From contig NZ_JAGGNV010000012.1 of NCBI RefSeq assembly GCF_018614955.1, positions 62,001-126,000 on the forward strand: 64,000 nucleotides of DNA, in the 5' to 3' direction. Positions 18,921-31,914 of the stretch are shown in pieces; within the stretch, counting starts at the first letter, position 1; each line of letters starts with the position of its first letter. The translations under genes and the position numbers were made by a program. Source of the stretch: Variovorax paradoxus (GTDB lineage Bacteria; Pseudomonadota; Gammaproteobacteria; Burkholderiales; Burkholderiaceae_C). The notes below the pieces were generated by a model. That model saw only the letters and a program-made list of their open reading frames with translations, was not told the origin of the DNA and did no database searches.

Positions 18921-18958
18921 TATTCGCCATTGCCGCAGGTTGTGACATCTGCGCCGAC

Positions 18959-18964
18959 TAAAAT
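18959..18964 (+). promoter_or_regulatory. -10-like TAAAAT upstream of tatA
   Basis: TAAAAT lies 25 bp before the tatA ATG, leaving room for the CAGGAG ribosome-binding site at 18979-18984. TTGTGA (18940-18945) lies upstream but with a short 13-bp spacer, so a standard sigma-70 promoter is only partly supported. Confidence 0.35.
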
Positions 18965-18989
18965 CAAAGACATTCTTCAGGAGTAATCC

Positions 18990-19232
18990 ATGGGTTCACT
19001 TTCCATCTGGCACTGGCTGATCGTGCTGCTCGTCGTCGTGATGATCTTCGGCACCAAGAAGCTCCGCAACATGGGCTCCGACCTCGGCGGCGCCGTCAAG
19101 GGCTTCAAGGACGGCATGAAGGACGGTTCGGCGACCGCCGAATCGCCCGCCGCCCCGAATCCGCAGGTGACCGGCAACACCACCGCCGTCGACAAGTCGA
19201 CGATCGACGTCGAAGCGCGTCAAAAGTCTTGA
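18990..19232 (+). CDS. tatA: Sec-independent translocase subunit TatA
   Basis: An 80-residue protein with one N-terminal membrane helix (residues 4-20), then the hinge [14 protein letters not shown] and an amphipathic helix [14 protein letters not shown], followed by a polar tail. This is the TatA layout. TatA oligomerises to form the pore that exports folded twin-arginine substrates. The RBS CAGGAG precedes the ATG by 5 bp. tatB begins 13 bp after the stop. Confidence 0.95.
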   Translation: MGSLSIWHWLIVLLVVVMIFGTKKLRNMGSDLGGAVKGFKDGMKDGSATAESPAAPNPQVTGNTTAVDKSTIDVEARQKS

Positions 19233-19245
19233 GCCGCATCCGTCC

Positions 19246-19704
19246 GTGATCGACCTCGGCATCTCGAAAATCGCGCTGATCGGCGCGGTGGCGCTGATCG
19301 TCATCGGGCCCGAGAAGCTGCCGCGCGTGGCGCGCACCGTCGGCACCCTGCTGGGCAAGGCGCAGCGTTATGTGAACGACGTCAAGGCCGAGGTCAACCG
19401 CTCGATGGACCTGGACGAGCTGCGCAAGATGAAGGACACGGTGCAGGACGCCGCCCGCGACGTCGAGCACAGCATCCAGACCGGCGCGAGCGAGTTCGAG
19501 AAGCAGTTCTCCGAGAGCGGCCAGACCCTGTCGGAATTGGCCGAGCCCACGCCGTCGTACCCCGAGTACAAGCATCCCCGCAAGAAATGGCGCCTGAAGC
19601 AGGGCGCCACGCCGCAGTGGTACAAGGCGCGCAACGGCGTGCGCACCCGGGCGCTTTCGGGCGCAGCGCGTGTGGCCCGCTACCGTCCCCACAAAATCAA
19701 CTAG
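19246..19704 (+). CDS. tatB: Sec-independent translocase subunit TatB
   Basis: A 152-residue protein starting with GTG at 19246: [32 protein letters not shown] gives one membrane helix, the G-P-E-K-L-P motif of TatB and an amphipathic helix. A longer helical region follows (residues 35-100), then a Pro/Lys-rich tail. TatB with TatC forms the receptor for twin-arginine signal peptides. The C-terminal part (residues 105-152, basic) is typical of Burkholderiales. Confidence 0.94.
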   Translation: MIDLGISKIALIGAVALIVIGPEKLPRVARTVGTLLGKAQRYVNDVKAEVNRSMDLDELRKMKDTVQDAARDVEHSIQTGASEFEKQFSESGQTLSELAEPTPSYPEYKHPRKKWRLKQGATPQWYKARNGVRTRALSGAARVARYRPHKIN

Positions 19705-19764
19705 CCGCAACGCCGATCCGGCCGCGCGCAGCGCGTGCCGGACGCCCGCCCGCAGCGCCCCCAC

Positions 19765-20568
19765 ATGGCCGATTCCCCCGACAAGAACAAAGAAGACGAA
19801 CTGGCCGGCACCGAGCAGCCTTTCGTGCAGCACCTGATGGAGCTGCGCGACCGCCTGCTCTATTGCGTTTACGGGCTGGCGATCGCGGGCATCCTGCTCG
19901 CGATCTGGCCCGGCCCGAGCGGGTTGATCGACCTGATCGCGGTGCCGATCCGCGCGCACATGCCGCCCGACGCGAAGCTGATCGCGGTGGGCGTGTTCTC
20001 GCCTTTCTTCGTGCCGCTGAAGGCGCTGATGATGGCCTCCGTGCTGCTGACCCTGCCGTGGCTCATGTATCAGTGCTGGATGTTCGTCGCGCCCGGCCTC
20101 TACAGCCACGAGAAGAAGTTCGCGCTGCCGCTCATCATCTTCGGCAGCTTCCTGGCCTACGCGGGCATCGCTTTCGTGCAGTTCTTCGTGCTCGACAAGA
20201 TGTTCGGCTTCATCCAGAAGTTCACGCCCGAAGCGGTGGCGGCGACGCCCGACATCGCGTCTTACGTCGAAGCGATCCTCTCGCTCTACCTGGCCTTCGG
20301 CGTCGCCTTCCAGGTGCCGATCGTCGTGATGCTGCTGGTGCGCTTCGAGATGGTCACGATCGAGAAGCTGAAGAGCTTCCGCGGCTACTTCATCGTGCTG
20401 GCCTTCGTCGTGGCGGCGGTGCTGACCCCGCCCGACGTGGTCTCGCAGCTCGCGCTGGCGATACCGATGTGCGTGCTCTACGAAGTCGGCATCGTGGCCG
20501 CGCGCTATTTCGTGAAGCACAGCAAGGCGCCCGAGGAAAACGAGAGCGCCGATTCCGCACAGCCCTGA
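19765..20568 (+). CDS. tatC: Sec-independent translocase subunit TatC
   Basis: A 267-residue six-helix membrane protein. The ATG at 19765 is chosen over an upstream GTG (19735) because family members begin with a short acidic N-terminus like this one before FVQHLMELRDRLL. Conserved features are the HLMELRDRL motif with its signal-peptide-binding Glu region, FSPFFVPLKALM, and PDVVSQLALAIPMCVLYE in the last helices. It completes the Tat translocase. A lytic transglycosylase in this window (49849) has a twin-arginine signal. Confidence 0.95.
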   Translation: MADSPDKNKEDELAGTEQPFVQHLMELRDRLLYCVYGLAIAGILLAIWPGPSGLIDLIAVPIRAHMPPDAKLIAVGVFSPFFVPLKALMMASVLLTLPWLMYQCWMFVAPGLYSHEKKFALPLIIFGSFLAYAGIAFVQFFVLDKMFGFIQKFTPEAVAATPDIASYVEAILSLYLAFGVAFQVPIVVMLLVRFEMVTIEKLKSFRGYFIVLAFVVAAVLTPPDVVSQLALAIPMCVLYEVGIVAARYFVKHSKAPEENESADSAQP

Positions 20569-20592
20569 GCGGGCCGCGCGCGAGCAACTCGC

Positions 20593-21756
<1,164 letters not shown>

Positions 21757-21984
21757 GAAAAAAACAAGAAAAAGAAGGACGTTGAAAGGGGGGCGCAGCG
21801 CGGCTGGCGCCGAAGACTGCATTGTCCCTCAATGGATCTGCTGCCTCGTTCCGCAGACTCGCGCATCAGTGAATCGGACTGTTTCCATCTGCATAGTGAA
21901 AACCCTGAGGCATGCGGCCTTGACCGGGTTCTCCGGGCGCAGCTGCGCGAGACGACCTGCGCCGCGCGGGTCCACAATGGCGCG

Positions 21985-22758
21985 ATGAGTACGACCCGCC
22001 ACGAACTCCTGCATGCCTTCGACCTTCTGCTCGCGCCCGAGCGTTTCAAGGACTACGGCCCCAACGGCTTGCAGGTCGAAGGCCGCACGACGGTGCGCAA
22101 GATCGTCTCGGGCGTCACCGCGAGCCGCGCGCTGATCGAGGCCGCGATCCACGCCGAGGCCGATGCGATCTTCGTGCACCATGGCCTGTTCTGGCGCGGC
22201 CAGGACGGCCGCGTGACCGGCTGGATGAAGCAGCGGCTCGGCCTCCTGCTCGGCGACGATGTGAGCCTTTTTGCCTATCACCTGCCGCTCGATGCGCATC
22301 CCGAACTCGGCAACAACGCGCAGCTCGGCCTCAAGCTGGGCCTGGTGGCGCACGCGGGCTCGACCGGGCGCTTCGGCGAGCAGGAGATCGGCTTCCTGGG
22401 CGCGCGCGACAACGGCGAAAGCTTCCCGAGCGCGAAAGCGCTGGCCACCCACGTTGAGACGGCGCTCGGCAAGCCGGTCACCCTGCTCGACACGGCGCAT
22501 CGTCCGATCCGCAACATCGCCTGGTGTACGGGCGGCGCGCAGGGCTATTTCGAGGCGGCCATCGCGGCCGGCGCCGATGCCTTCATCACCGGCGAAATCT
22601 CGGAGCCGCAAGCGCACTACGCGAGGGAAATGGGCGTTGCCTTCCTTGCCTGCGGCCACCATGCCACCGAACGCTACGGCGCACCCGCGGTGGCGGCGCA
22701 TGTGGCCGCGCAGCTCGGCCTCGCGCATCAGTTCATCGACATCGACAATCCGGCGTGA
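21985..22758 (+). CDS. Nif3-like dinuclear metal centre hexameric protein
   Basis: A 257-residue Nif3/YbgI/DUF34-family protein. The metal-binding motif IFVHHGLFW is near residue 60, with FAYHLPLDAHPELGNNAQLG and the C-terminal ITGEISEPQAHYAREMGVAFLACGHHATERYG supplying further His/Glu ligands. Members form hexamers with a di-metal site and are often annotated as GTP cyclohydrolase I type 2, an assignment not generally verified. It overlaps pdxA by 4 bp (GTGA), so co-translation with pdxA is likely. Confidence 0.9.
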   Translation: MSTTRHELLHAFDLLLAPERFKDYGPNGLQVEGRTTVRKIVSGVTASRALIEAAIHAEADAIFVHHGLFWRGQDGRVTGWMKQRLGLLLGDDVSLFAYHLPLDAHPELGNNAQLGLKLGLVAHAGSTGRFGEQEIGFLGARDNGESFPSAKALATHVETALGKPVTLLDTAHRPIRNIAWCTGGAQGYFEAAIAAGADAFITGEISEPQAHYAREMGVAFLACGHHATERYGAPAVAAHVAAQLGLAHQFIDIDNPA

Positions 22759-23807
22759 AGCGCGACACCGCCCCGATCGCGATCACGCTCGGCGATCCCG
22801 CGGGCATCGGACCCGAGATCATCGTCAAGTCTTTCCGCGATGCACCCGGCATCACGCAGGGCTGCTTTGTCGCCGGCGACGTGGACACCGTGCGCCGCGC
22901 AGCGCAGGCGCTCGCAGCACCGGGCCGCGTGCCGTTTCCCGTGGCGCTGATCGATGCGCCGGCCGACCTGGCCACGGTGCCGCCGCGCTGCATCCCCGTG
23001 CTGCAGGCTGCGAGCCCGCCGCCGTCGCCCATCGCGATCGGCGAAATCAGCGCCGCCGCCGGCCACATCGCCGGCGACTGCGTGGTGTGGGCCGCACGCG
23101 CAGCGCTGCGCGGCGAGCTGGCGGCCATCGTCACGGCGCCTTTGCACAAGGAGGCGCTGGCCGCGGCAGGCTTTGGCTTTCCCGGCCACACCGAACTGCT
23201 GCAGGCCGAAGCCGCGGCCCACCTGGGCCGGCCGGTCGCCGAAGTGCCGGTACGCATGATGCTGGCCAACGACGAGTTGCGCACCGTGCTCGTGAGCATC
23301 CACATGTCGCTGCGCGATGCCATCGAGGCGGTGACGGTCGACGGCGTGCTGCAGACACTGCGCATCGCGCACCACGCACTGGCGGCGGTGCTGGGGCGTG
23401 CGCCGAAGATCGGCGTCGCGGGGCTCAATCCGCATGCGGGGGAGGGCGGCCTGTTCGGCTCGGAAGAACGCGACTTCATCGCACCGGCCATCGCGGCCGC
23501 GCGCGCGGAGGGCATCGATGCCGACGGGCCGCATGCGCCCGACACCGTCTTCATGCGCGCCCGCGCCAAGCGCCAAGGGGCGGGCGAGTTCGACGTGGTG
23601 ATCGCGATGTACCACGACCAGGGCCTGATCCCGGTCAAGTATCTGGGCGTGGAGAAGGGGGTGAACGTGACGCTGGGCCTGCCGCTGGTGCGCACCAGTC
23701 CAGATCACGGCACGGCGTTCGACATCGCTGGCCAGGGCGTGGCCGACGCCTCCAGCCTGATCGAGGCGATCCGGATGGCGCGCGCGCTGGCCTTCAGGAG
23801 CGCTTGA
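22755..23807 (+). CDS. pdxA: 4-hydroxythreonine-4-phosphate dehydrogenase
   Basis: A 350-residue enzyme of pyridoxal phosphate synthesis that oxidises 4-hydroxythreonine-4-phosphate with NAD. The GTG at 22755 overlaps the previous stop and gives the expected [16 protein letters not shown] near the N-terminus. Metal-binding His residues are seen in [21 protein letters not shown] and [14 protein letters not shown]. Length fits the family. It ends convergently with mscL, the coding regions overlapping by 14 bp. Confidence 0.95.
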   Translation: MKRDTAPIAITLGDPAGIGPEIIVKSFRDAPGITQGCFVAGDVDTVRRAAQALAAPGRVPFPVALIDAPADLATVPPRCIPVLQAASPPPSPIAIGEISAAAGHIAGDCVVWAARAALRGELAAIVTAPLHKEALAAAGFGFPGHTELLQAEAAAHLGRPVAEVPVRMMLANDELRTVLVSIHMSLRDAIEAVTVDGVLQTLRIAHHALAAVLGRAPKIGVAGLNPHAGEGGLFGSEERDFIAPAIAAARAEGIDADGPHAPDTVFMRARAKRQGAGEFDVVIAMYHDQGLIPVKYLGVEKGVNVTLGLPLVRTSPDHGTAFDIAGQGVADASSLIEAIRMARALAFRSA

Positions 23808-24222
23808 GGCTGTCGCGGATCTCGCGCAGGAGCGCGATGTCTTCCGGCGGCGTGACTTCGGCCGGCGCCTCTTCCTGCTTTTTGCGCAGCTTGTTGATCT
23901 GCTTGACCATCATGAAGATGATGAAGGCCAGGATCACGAAGTTGACCGCGATGGTGATGAAGTTGCCGTAGGCCAGCACCGGCGCGCCGGCCTTCTTCAG
24001 ATCCGCCAGGTTGTTCGCGACGCCGGCCGGCGCGGTGCCCAGCACGATGTAGAGGTTCGAGAAGTCGAGCTTGCCGAACACGATGCCGACCAGCGGCATG
24101 ATGATGTCGCTGACCAGCGAGTCGACGATCTTGCCGAAGGCCGCGCCGATGATCACGCCGACCGCGAGGTCGATCACGTTGCCCTTGACCGCGAACTCGC
24201 GAAATTCCTTCAGAACGCTCAT
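23794..24222 (-). CDS. mscL: Large-conductance mechanosensitive channel
   Basis: A 142-residue MscL. The N-terminal helix and TM1 read [23 protein letters not shown] with the gate glycine/valine spacing; a periplasmic loop follows, TM2 is around [16 protein letters not shown], and the C-terminal helix [10 protein letters not shown] is the pentameric bundle. It opens at high membrane tension to release solutes on osmotic downshock. Its upstream region is shared divergently with petA. Confidence 0.95.
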   Translation of the reverse strand: MSVLKEFREFAVKGNVIDLAVGVIIGAAFGKIVDSLVSDIIMPLVGIVFGKLDFSNLYIVLGTAPAGVANNLADLKKAGAPVLAYGNFITIAVNFVILAFIIFMMVKQINKLRKKQEEAPAEVTPPEDIALLREIRDSLKRS

Positions 24223-24302
24223 GTCGCTTACCTCGCGTCTTTGTTGTTGGACCGCGGCAGTATAGAGGCCGCATCGCAGCGCCTGCGGGGCCCGCGCTCG
24301 CG

Positions 24303-24332
24303 TTGAATTCGCTTGTGACGCTCCGCTACAAT
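24303..24332 (+). promoter_or_regulatory. Sigma-70-type promoter candidate for petABC
   Basis: TTGAAT (24303-24308) and TACAAT (24327-24332) are separated by 18 bp. Transcription from here would start near 24339, about 40 bp before petA. This is one of the better matches to consensus in the window. Confidence 0.5.
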
Positions 24333-24378
24333 CGTCGGTTGACTCCAAGCCCCCAGCGAAGAAGATTTGAGGACCCCC

Positions 24379-24996
24379 ATGAGTGACATCTCCGTCGGCC
24401 AACAACGGATCGACAGCAGCAAGAGGACGTGGTTGATCGCATCCGGCTGTGCCGGCGCAGTGGGAGGCGTGGCAACCGCCATCCCGTTCGTGAGCACTTT
24501 CCAGCCCTCGGAGAAAGCCAAGGCGGCCGGTGCGCCGGTCGAGGTCGATATCGGTGCCCTGCAGCCCGGCGAGAAGATGACTGTCGAATGGCGCGGCAAG
24601 CCGGTCTGGATCCTCAAGCGCACGCCGGCCCAGATCGCCGAGCTGCCCAAGCTCGACGGCCAGCTCGCCGATCCGCAGTCCAAGCGCAATCCCGACGAGT
24701 TCACCCCCGAATACGCGCTCAACGAAGGCCGCTCGATCAAGCCCGAAGTGCTGGTGGTCGTCGGCATCTGCACCCATCTCGGCTGCTCGCCGATCGACAA
24801 GCTCCAGGCCGGCCCACAGCCCTCGCTGCCCGACAACTGGGAAGGCGGCTTCCTCTGCCCCTGCCACGGCTCGACCTTCGACCTGGCCGGCCGCGTCTTC
24901 AAGAATAAGCCCGCGCCCGACAACCTTCCGGTGCCGCCGCACATGTACCTCTCCGACACGCGCCTCCTGATCGGCGAAGACAAGAAGAAGGCCTGA
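24379..24996 (+). CDS. petA: Ubiquinol-cytochrome c reductase iron-sulfur (Rieske) subunit
   Basis: A 205-residue Rieske protein. The N-terminal region has one membrane helix (about residues 15-40) preceded by basic residues; the soluble domain carries the cluster-binding boxes CTHLGC and CPCHGS with a GPxPxxLP-like [11 protein letters not shown]. The ATG at 24379 is chosen over one four codons upstream because it starts MSDISVG. The protein passes electrons from ubiquinol at the Qo site to cytochrome c1. It is first in petA-petB-petC. Confidence 0.96.
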   Translation: MSDISVGQQRIDSSKRTWLIASGCAGAVGGVATAIPFVSTFQPSEKAKAAGAPVEVDIGALQPGEKMTVEWRGKPVWILKRTPAQIAELPKLDGQLADPQSKRNPDEFTPEYALNEGRSIKPEVLVVVGICTHLGCSPIDKLQAGPQPSLPDNWEGGFLCPCHGSTFDLAGRVFKNKPAPDNLPVPPHMYLSDTRLLIGEDKKKA

Positions 24997-25009
24997 GAGG
25001 AACAAAAAC

Positions 25010-26410
25010 ATGGCTGAATTCAACGAAATCTCGCCCAACGCGCCGGCCGGCGAGAAGCTGCTCAACTGGGTCGACAACCGCTTCCCGCTGACCAAGCTCT
25101 GGAACGACCAGTGGGGCAAGTACTACGCGCCGAAGAACTTCAACTTCTGGTACATCTTCGGCTCGCTCGCGATGCTGGTGCTCGTGATCCAGATCGTGAC
25201 CGGCATCTTCCTGGTGATGCACTACAAGCCCGATGCGGCGCAGGCCTTCGCATCGGTCGAGTACATCATGCGCGACGTGCCCTGGGGCTGGCTGATCCGC
25301 TACATGCACTCCACGGGCGCCTCGGCCTTCTTCATCGTGGTGTACCTGCACATGTTCCGCGGCCTCATCTACGGCAGCTACCGCAAGCCGCGCGAGCTGA
25401 TCTGGATCTTCGGCTGCGCGATCTTCCTGTGCCTGATGGCCGAAGCCTTCATGGGCTACCTGCTGCCCTGGGGCCAGATGAGCTACTGGGGCGCCCAGGT
25501 GATCGTGAACCTGTTCTCCGCGATTCCCTTCGTCGGCCCTGATCTCGCACTCCTGATCCGCGGCGATTACGTGGTGAGCGACGCCACGCTCAACCGCTTC
25601 TTCAGCTTCCACGTGATCGCGGTGCCGCTGGTGCTGCTGGGCCTGGTGGTCGCCCACCTGATCGCGCTGCACGAAGTGGGTTCGAACAACCCCGACGGCA
25701 TCGAGATCAAGGCCAAGCTCGACGCCGACGGCCATCCGCTGGACGGCATCCCGTCGCATCCGTACTACACGGTGCACGACATCTTCGGCGTGGTGGTGTT
25801 CCTCACGATCTTCTCGGCCGTGATCTTCTTCGCGCCCGAGGCCGGCGGCTACTTCCTCGAATACAACAACTTCATCCCGGCCGATTCGCTGAAGACGCCG
25901 AACCACATCGCACCGGTCTGGTACTTCACGCCCTACTACTCGATGCTGCGCGCGATCACCGGCGAGATGGTGTATGTGCTGATCGCCTGCGTGGTGGCGG
26001 GTGCCGTCTTCGGCGTCTGGAAGGCGCGCATCATCGCGCTGCTCAAGGGTCTGATCGTGATCGCCGCGGCCGTCGTCATTGCCATGATGCTCAACACCGA
26101 CGCCAAGTTCTGGGGCGTTCTCGTGATGGGCGGCGCGGTCGTCATCCTGTTCTTCCTGCCCTGGCTGGACCACAGCCCGGTCAGGTCGATCCGCTATCGC
26201 CCGAGCTGGCACTGGTACCTGTACGGCCTGTTCGTCGTCAACTTCGTGGTCCTTGCCTACCTCGGCGTGCAGCCGCCGTCGCCGATCGGCGAGCGCGTGT
26301 CGCAGGTCGGAACGCTGTTCTATTTCGGGTTCTTCCTCCTGATGCCGTGGTGGAGCCGCCTCGGCGAATTCAAGCCGGTCCCCGAGCGCGTGACCTTCAG
26401 CGCCCACTGA
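25010..26410 (+). CDS. petB: Cytochrome b of the bc1 complex
   Basis: A 466-residue multi-helix membrane protein. Heme ligands are His100 and His114 in helix B (13 residues between) and His201 and His216 in helix D (14 residues between). The Qo-site motif, PEWY in mitochondria, is PVWY here (residues 302-305), a form known from beta- and gammaproteobacteria. It carries out ubiquinol oxidation and quinone reduction in the Q cycle. It lies 13 bp after petA and 16 bp before petC. The C-terminal part (residues 320-460) has further helices, longer than the mitochondrial protein. Confidence 0.96.
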   Translation: MAEFNEISPNAPAGEKLLNWVDNRFPLTKLWNDQWGKYYAPKNFNFWYIFGSLAMLVLVIQIVTGIFLVMHYKPDAAQAFASVEYIMRDVPWGWLIRYMHSTGASAFFIVVYLHMFRGLIYGSYRKPRELIWIFGCAIFLCLMAEAFMGYLLPWGQMSYWGAQVIVNLFSAIPFVGPDLALLIRGDYVVSDATLNRFFSFHVIAVPLVLLGLVVAHLIALHEVGSNNPDGIEIKAKLDADGHPLDGIPSHPYYTVHDIFGVVVFLTIFSAVIFFAPEAGGYFLEYNNFIPADSLKTPNHIAPVWYFTPYYSMLRAITGEMVYVLIACVVAGAVFGVWKARIIALLKGLIVIAAAVVIAMMLNTDAKFWGVLVMGGAVVILFFLPWLDHSPVRSIRYRPSWHWYLYGLFVVNFVVLAYLGVQPPSPIGERVSQVGTLFYFGFFLLMPWWSRLGEFKPVPERVTFSAH

Positions 26411-26426
26411 CCGGGAGCACACAAGA

Positions 26427-27182
26427 ATGAAGAAACTGATCCTCACGTTGATTGCAGCGCTCGGCTTCGTGGCCGGCGCACATGCCGCCGAAGGCGGCAT
26501 CGCCTGGGACAAGGCGCCGAACAAGACCAACGACCTGGCCGCGCTGCAGAACGGCGCCAAGCTGTTCGTCAACTACTGTCTCAACTGCCATTCGGCAGCG
26601 TTCATGCGCTACAACCGCCTGCAGGACATCGGCATCACCGAGCAGCAGATCAAGGACAACCTCCTGTTCGCGACCGACAAGGTCGGCGAGACGATGAAGG
26701 CCAACCTCGATCCGCGCCAGGCCAAGGAATGGTTCGGCGGCGTTCCGCCCGACCTCACGCTGGTCGCACGCTCGCGCGCCGGCCACGGCGGCACCGGCGC
26801 CGACTATCTCTACACCTACCTGCGCACCTTCTACCGCGACGACACCAAGGCGACCGGCTGGAACAACCTCGTGTTCCCGAGCGTCGGCATGCCGCATGCG
26901 ATGTGGGAACTGCAGGGCGACCGCCGGCCGGTGTTCGACAAGGTCGAATCGCATGGCCACACCGCCGAGGTATTCAAGGGCTGGGAGCAGGTCTCGCCCG
27001 GGACCATGACGCCGCTGCAGTACGACCAGGCGGTGGGCGATCTCGTGAGCTACCTGCAATGGATGGCCGAACCCGCGCAGAACACCCGGATCCGGGTCGG
27101 CGTCTGGGTGATGCTGTTTCTCGTCATGGCGTTGGTCTTCGTATGGCGCTTGAACGCCTCGTACTGGAAAGACGTGAAGTAA
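26427..27182 (+). CDS. petC: Cytochrome c1 of the bc1 complex
   Basis: A 251-residue c-type cytochrome. A signal peptide ends near AHA-AEGG. The heme-binding site is CLNCHS (about residues 51-56), followed by AAFMRYNRL. The axial methionine is probably in SVGMPHAMWELQG. A C-terminal helix (about 225-245, VGVWVMLFLVMALVFVW) anchors the protein in the membrane. It receives electrons from the Rieske protein. It is the last bc1 gene; a terminator-like hairpin follows before sspA. Confidence 0.96.
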   Translation: MKKLILTLIAALGFVAGAHAAEGGIAWDKAPNKTNDLAALQNGAKLFVNYCLNCHSAAFMRYNRLQDIGITEQQIKDNLLFATDKVGETMKANLDPRQAKEWFGGVPPDLTLVARSRAGHGGTGADYLYTYLRTFYRDDTKATGWNNLVFPSVGMPHAMWELQGDRRPVFDKVESHGHTAEVFKGWEQVSPGTMTPLQYDQAVGDLVSYLQWMAEPAQNTRIRVGVWVMLFLVMALVFVWRLNASYWKDVK

Positions 27183-27230
27183 ACCAAGCTGAGAACGCGG
27201 CCTGGTATTTGCCGGCGCGCGTCCTTGTGG

Positions 27231-27270
27231 AGTGGGTTGCCATTGCGCATGCCCACTCTTTTTAATTTTT
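27231..27270 (+). terminator. Intrinsic terminator between petC and sspA
   Basis: AGTGGG (27231-27236) pairs with CCCACT (27252-27257), followed by CTTTTTAATTTTT to 27270. The stem is short with a 15-base loop, but the T-tract is strong. The sspA ribosome-binding site AGGAGT (27271-27276) follows at once, so the sspA message must begin upstream of the hairpin or by read-through. Confidence 0.65.
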
Positions 27271-27284
27271 AGGAGTCTTTCGCC

Positions 27285-27896
27285 ATGATGGTTTTGTATT
27301 CAGGAACGACCTGCCCCTTTTCCCATCGTTGCCGCTTCGTGCTGTTCGAAAAAGGCATGGATTTCGAGATCCGCGACGTCGATCTCTATAACAAGCCCGA
27401 AGACATCAGCGTGATGAACCCGTACGGCCAGGTGCCGATCCTGGTCGAGCGCGACCTGATCCTGTACGAGTCGAACATCATCAACGAGTACATCGACGAG
27501 CGCTTCCCGCATCCGCAGCTGATGCCCGGCGACCCGGTCGACCGCGCCCGCGTGCGCCTGTTCCTGCTCAATTTCGAGAAGGAACTGTTCGTGCACGTCT
27601 CCACGCTGGAAAACCGCACCGCCAAGGGCAACGAGAAGGCGCTCGAGAAGGCGCGCTCGCACATCCGCGACCGGCTCACGCAGCTCGCGCCCGTGTTTCT
27701 CAAGAACAAATACATGCTTGGCGACAATTTCTCGATGCTCGACGTCGCGATCGCGCCGCTGCTCTGGCGCCTGGACTACTATGGCATCGACCTCAGCAAG
27801 AACGCCGCGCCGCTTCTGAAGTACGCTGAACGCATCTTCTCGCGCCCGGCTTACATCGAAGCGCTGACGCCGTCCGAAAAGGTGATGCGCAAGTAG
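27285..27896 (+). CDS. sspA: Stringent starvation protein A homologue
   Basis: A 203-residue GST-fold protein: thioredoxin-like N-terminal domain (residues 1-80, TTCPFSHRCRFVLFEKGMDF, NPYGQVPILVERDLILYESNIINEY) and an alpha-helical C-terminal domain. SspA binds RNA polymerase rather than acting as a glutathione transferase. Position directly before sspB and after petABC is the classical proteobacterial order and separates it from ordinary GSTs. Spacing to sspB is 19 bp. Confidence 0.93.
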   Translation: MMVLYSGTTCPFSHRCRFVLFEKGMDFEIRDVDLYNKPEDISVMNPYGQVPILVERDLILYESNIINEYIDERFPHPQLMPGDPVDRARVRLFLLNFEKELFVHVSTLENRTAKGNEKALEKARSHIRDRLTQLAPVFLKNKYMLGDNFSMLDVAIAPLLWRLDYYGIDLSKNAAPLLKYAERIFSRPAYIEALTPSEKVMRK

Positions 27897-27915
27897 TACC
27901 TGCAGTTTCGTTCTC

Positions 27916-28482
27916 ATGATCAACGCGCTCGAGTCTTCTTCCACCCGCCCCTACCTGATTCGGGCGCTGTACGAGTGGTGCACGGACAACGGCTTCACCC
28001 CCTATGTGGCGGTGCAGGTCGACGACACGGTGCAGGTGCCGCGCGAGTACGTGAAGAACGGTGAGATCGTGCTGAACATCAGCTTCGATGCGACCAGCTC
28101 GCTCAAGCTGGGCAACGATTTCATCGAGTTCAAGGCCCGCTTCGCCGGCACCGCGCGCGAGATCAGCGTGCCGGTGGGCCGCGTGATCGCGATCTATGCG
28201 CGCGAGAACGGGCAGGGCATGGCTTTTCCGGCGCCCGCACCCGCCGCGGTGCCGGCCATCGAGGACCACAGCCCGGTCACGGCGTCGCGCACGTCCTTGC
28301 GCGACGCCTCCCGCGGCACCGAAGGCGATGGGAGCAGGGTGGTCCATCTGGTCAGCGGCGAGGCTTCCGCGGATGACGCGGCGGCAACGACGACGGCGGG
28401 GGCCACGCCTTCGGACCCCGAAGACCCGCCGAGGCCGCCGACCAACGGCGGCGCCCGTCCCTCGCTCAAGCGCATCAAGTAG
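27916..28482 (+). CDS. sspB: ClpXP protease specificity-enhancing factor
   Basis: A 188-residue SspB. The folded domain (residues 1-110) starts STRPYLIRALYEWCTDNGFTPY and contains VDDTVQVPREYVKNGEIVLNI. A long disordered Ala/Thr/Pro-rich linker follows, and the extreme C-terminus RPSLKRIK matches the ClpX-binding XB peptide of the family. SspB tethers ssrA-tagged proteins from stalled ribosomes to ClpXP. The linker is the only variable part. Confidence 0.93.
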   Translation: MINALESSSTRPYLIRALYEWCTDNGFTPYVAVQVDDTVQVPREYVKNGEIVLNISFDATSSLKLGNDFIEFKARFAGTAREISVPVGRVIAIYARENGQGMAFPAPAPAAVPAIEDHSPVTASRTSLRDASRGTEGDGSRVVHLVSGEASADDAAATTTAGATPSDPEDPPRPPTNGGARPSLKRIK

Positions 28483-28531
28483 TCAGCCGCCCGGCATGCG
28501 CCGCGCCGCTAAAATTCACCCGTTCCCCCAC

Positions 28532-28607
28532 GCCGCTTTAGCTCAGTTGGTAGAGCAACCGCCTTGTAAGCGGTAGGTCGTCAGTTCGATTCCGACAAGC
28601 GGCACCA
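28532..28607 (+). tRNA. tRNA-Thr (TGT)
   Basis: A 76-nt cloverleaf with encoded CCA. The acceptor stem GCCGCTT pairs with AAGCGGC (ending at 28603), with discriminator A and CCA at 28605-28607. The D arm is GCTC-AGTTGGTA-GAGC, and the anticodon stem ACCGC/GCGGT encloses loop CTTGTAA with anticodon TGT (34-36), reading ACA. The T arm contains GTTCGATTC. A TAAAAT hexamer at 28510-28515 is a likely -10 element. Confidence 0.95.
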
Positions 28608-28615
28608 TCGGTTTT

Positions 28616-28921
28616 TCAGCGCCGCGCCTGTACCTTGATGCGCAGCGTCACCTCGTCCCATCCCCTGGATTTCAGCCGCGTCTGAAGCAGGGGCAGCAGT
28701 TGGCGCAGCTTCGCGGCGGCGGCGTTGCCCCGCACCAGCAGGCACCAGGTGCCGCCCTCCACCGGACCGGCCTGCACGGCAGGGCGCAAGTCGGGCGGAA
28801 TCAGTTCCTGCACCGCCTGCAACCGCTCGCTCGCGTCGCGCGCGCGCGCGAAGAGGCTGGCCAGGGTGGGCGAATCCTGCGCGGCTTGCTCCAAAGTGAC
28901 GGGATTGAAACGGCGGTTCAT
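28616..28921 (-). CDS. DUF721 family protein
   Basis: A 101-residue DUF721-type protein; the family is common beside secA in betaproteobacteria. The ATG at 28921 is used because further upstream the frame overlaps the secA leader without family similarity. Features: an N-terminal LEQAAQDSPTLASLFARA helix, middle WCLLVRGNAAAAKLRQLLP strand-helix unit and C-terminal EVTLRIKVQ strand. Some DciA proteins (helicase loaders) contain related domains; this short protein lacks enough to claim that role. Transcribed divergently from secA. Confidence 0.8.
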   Translation of the reverse strand: MNRRFNPVTLEQAAQDSPTLASLFARARDASERLQAVQELIPPDLRPAVQAGPVEGGTWCLLVRGNAAAAKLRQLLPLLQTRLKSRGWDEVTLRIKVQARR

Positions 28922-28959
28922 GGGGGAAGACTGTGAAGAGCCTAGGGTAGCAACGCGGC

Positions 28960-28965
28960 TAAAAT
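28960..28965 (+). promoter_or_regulatory. -10-like TAAAAT for secA
   Basis: TAAAAT lies 146 bp before the secA ATG in the gap shared with the divergent DUF721 gene. A transcript from here would carry a leader of about 140 nt that includes the hairpin at 28975-28992. No clear -35 is present at standard spacing. Confidence 0.35.
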
Positions 28966-28974
28966 GCCCGGTTT

Positions 28975-28992
28975 GCCGGCGTTCGCGCCGGC
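28975..28992 (+). promoter_or_regulatory. UUCG-capped hairpin in the secA leader
   Basis: GCCGGCG (28975-28981) pairs perfectly with CGCCGGC (28986-28992) around a TTCG tetraloop. It would form at the very 5' end of a secA message starting near 28972. No T-tract follows, so it is not a terminator. Confidence 0.5.
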
Positions 28993-29111
28993 GGGGTCCG
29001 TTTGCCTTGGCGTGTTGATTTTGCGCCAGGCGCGCCCACCTGCTTTCACCTATCTTAGGAATTTCGGTCGCGGTGCCCGCATGCGTTGGGGTCCCTGTCG
29101 ACCCTGCTCGC

Positions 29112-31895
<2,784 letters not shown>

Positions 31896-31914
31896 TACCG
31901 ACCAGGACGCCGTC

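Noticed and set aside
27285..27896. Calling this gene a metabolic glutathione S-transferase
   Set aside because: The fold is GST-like, but sequence and position before sspB and after petABC identify SspA, which lacks GST activity.
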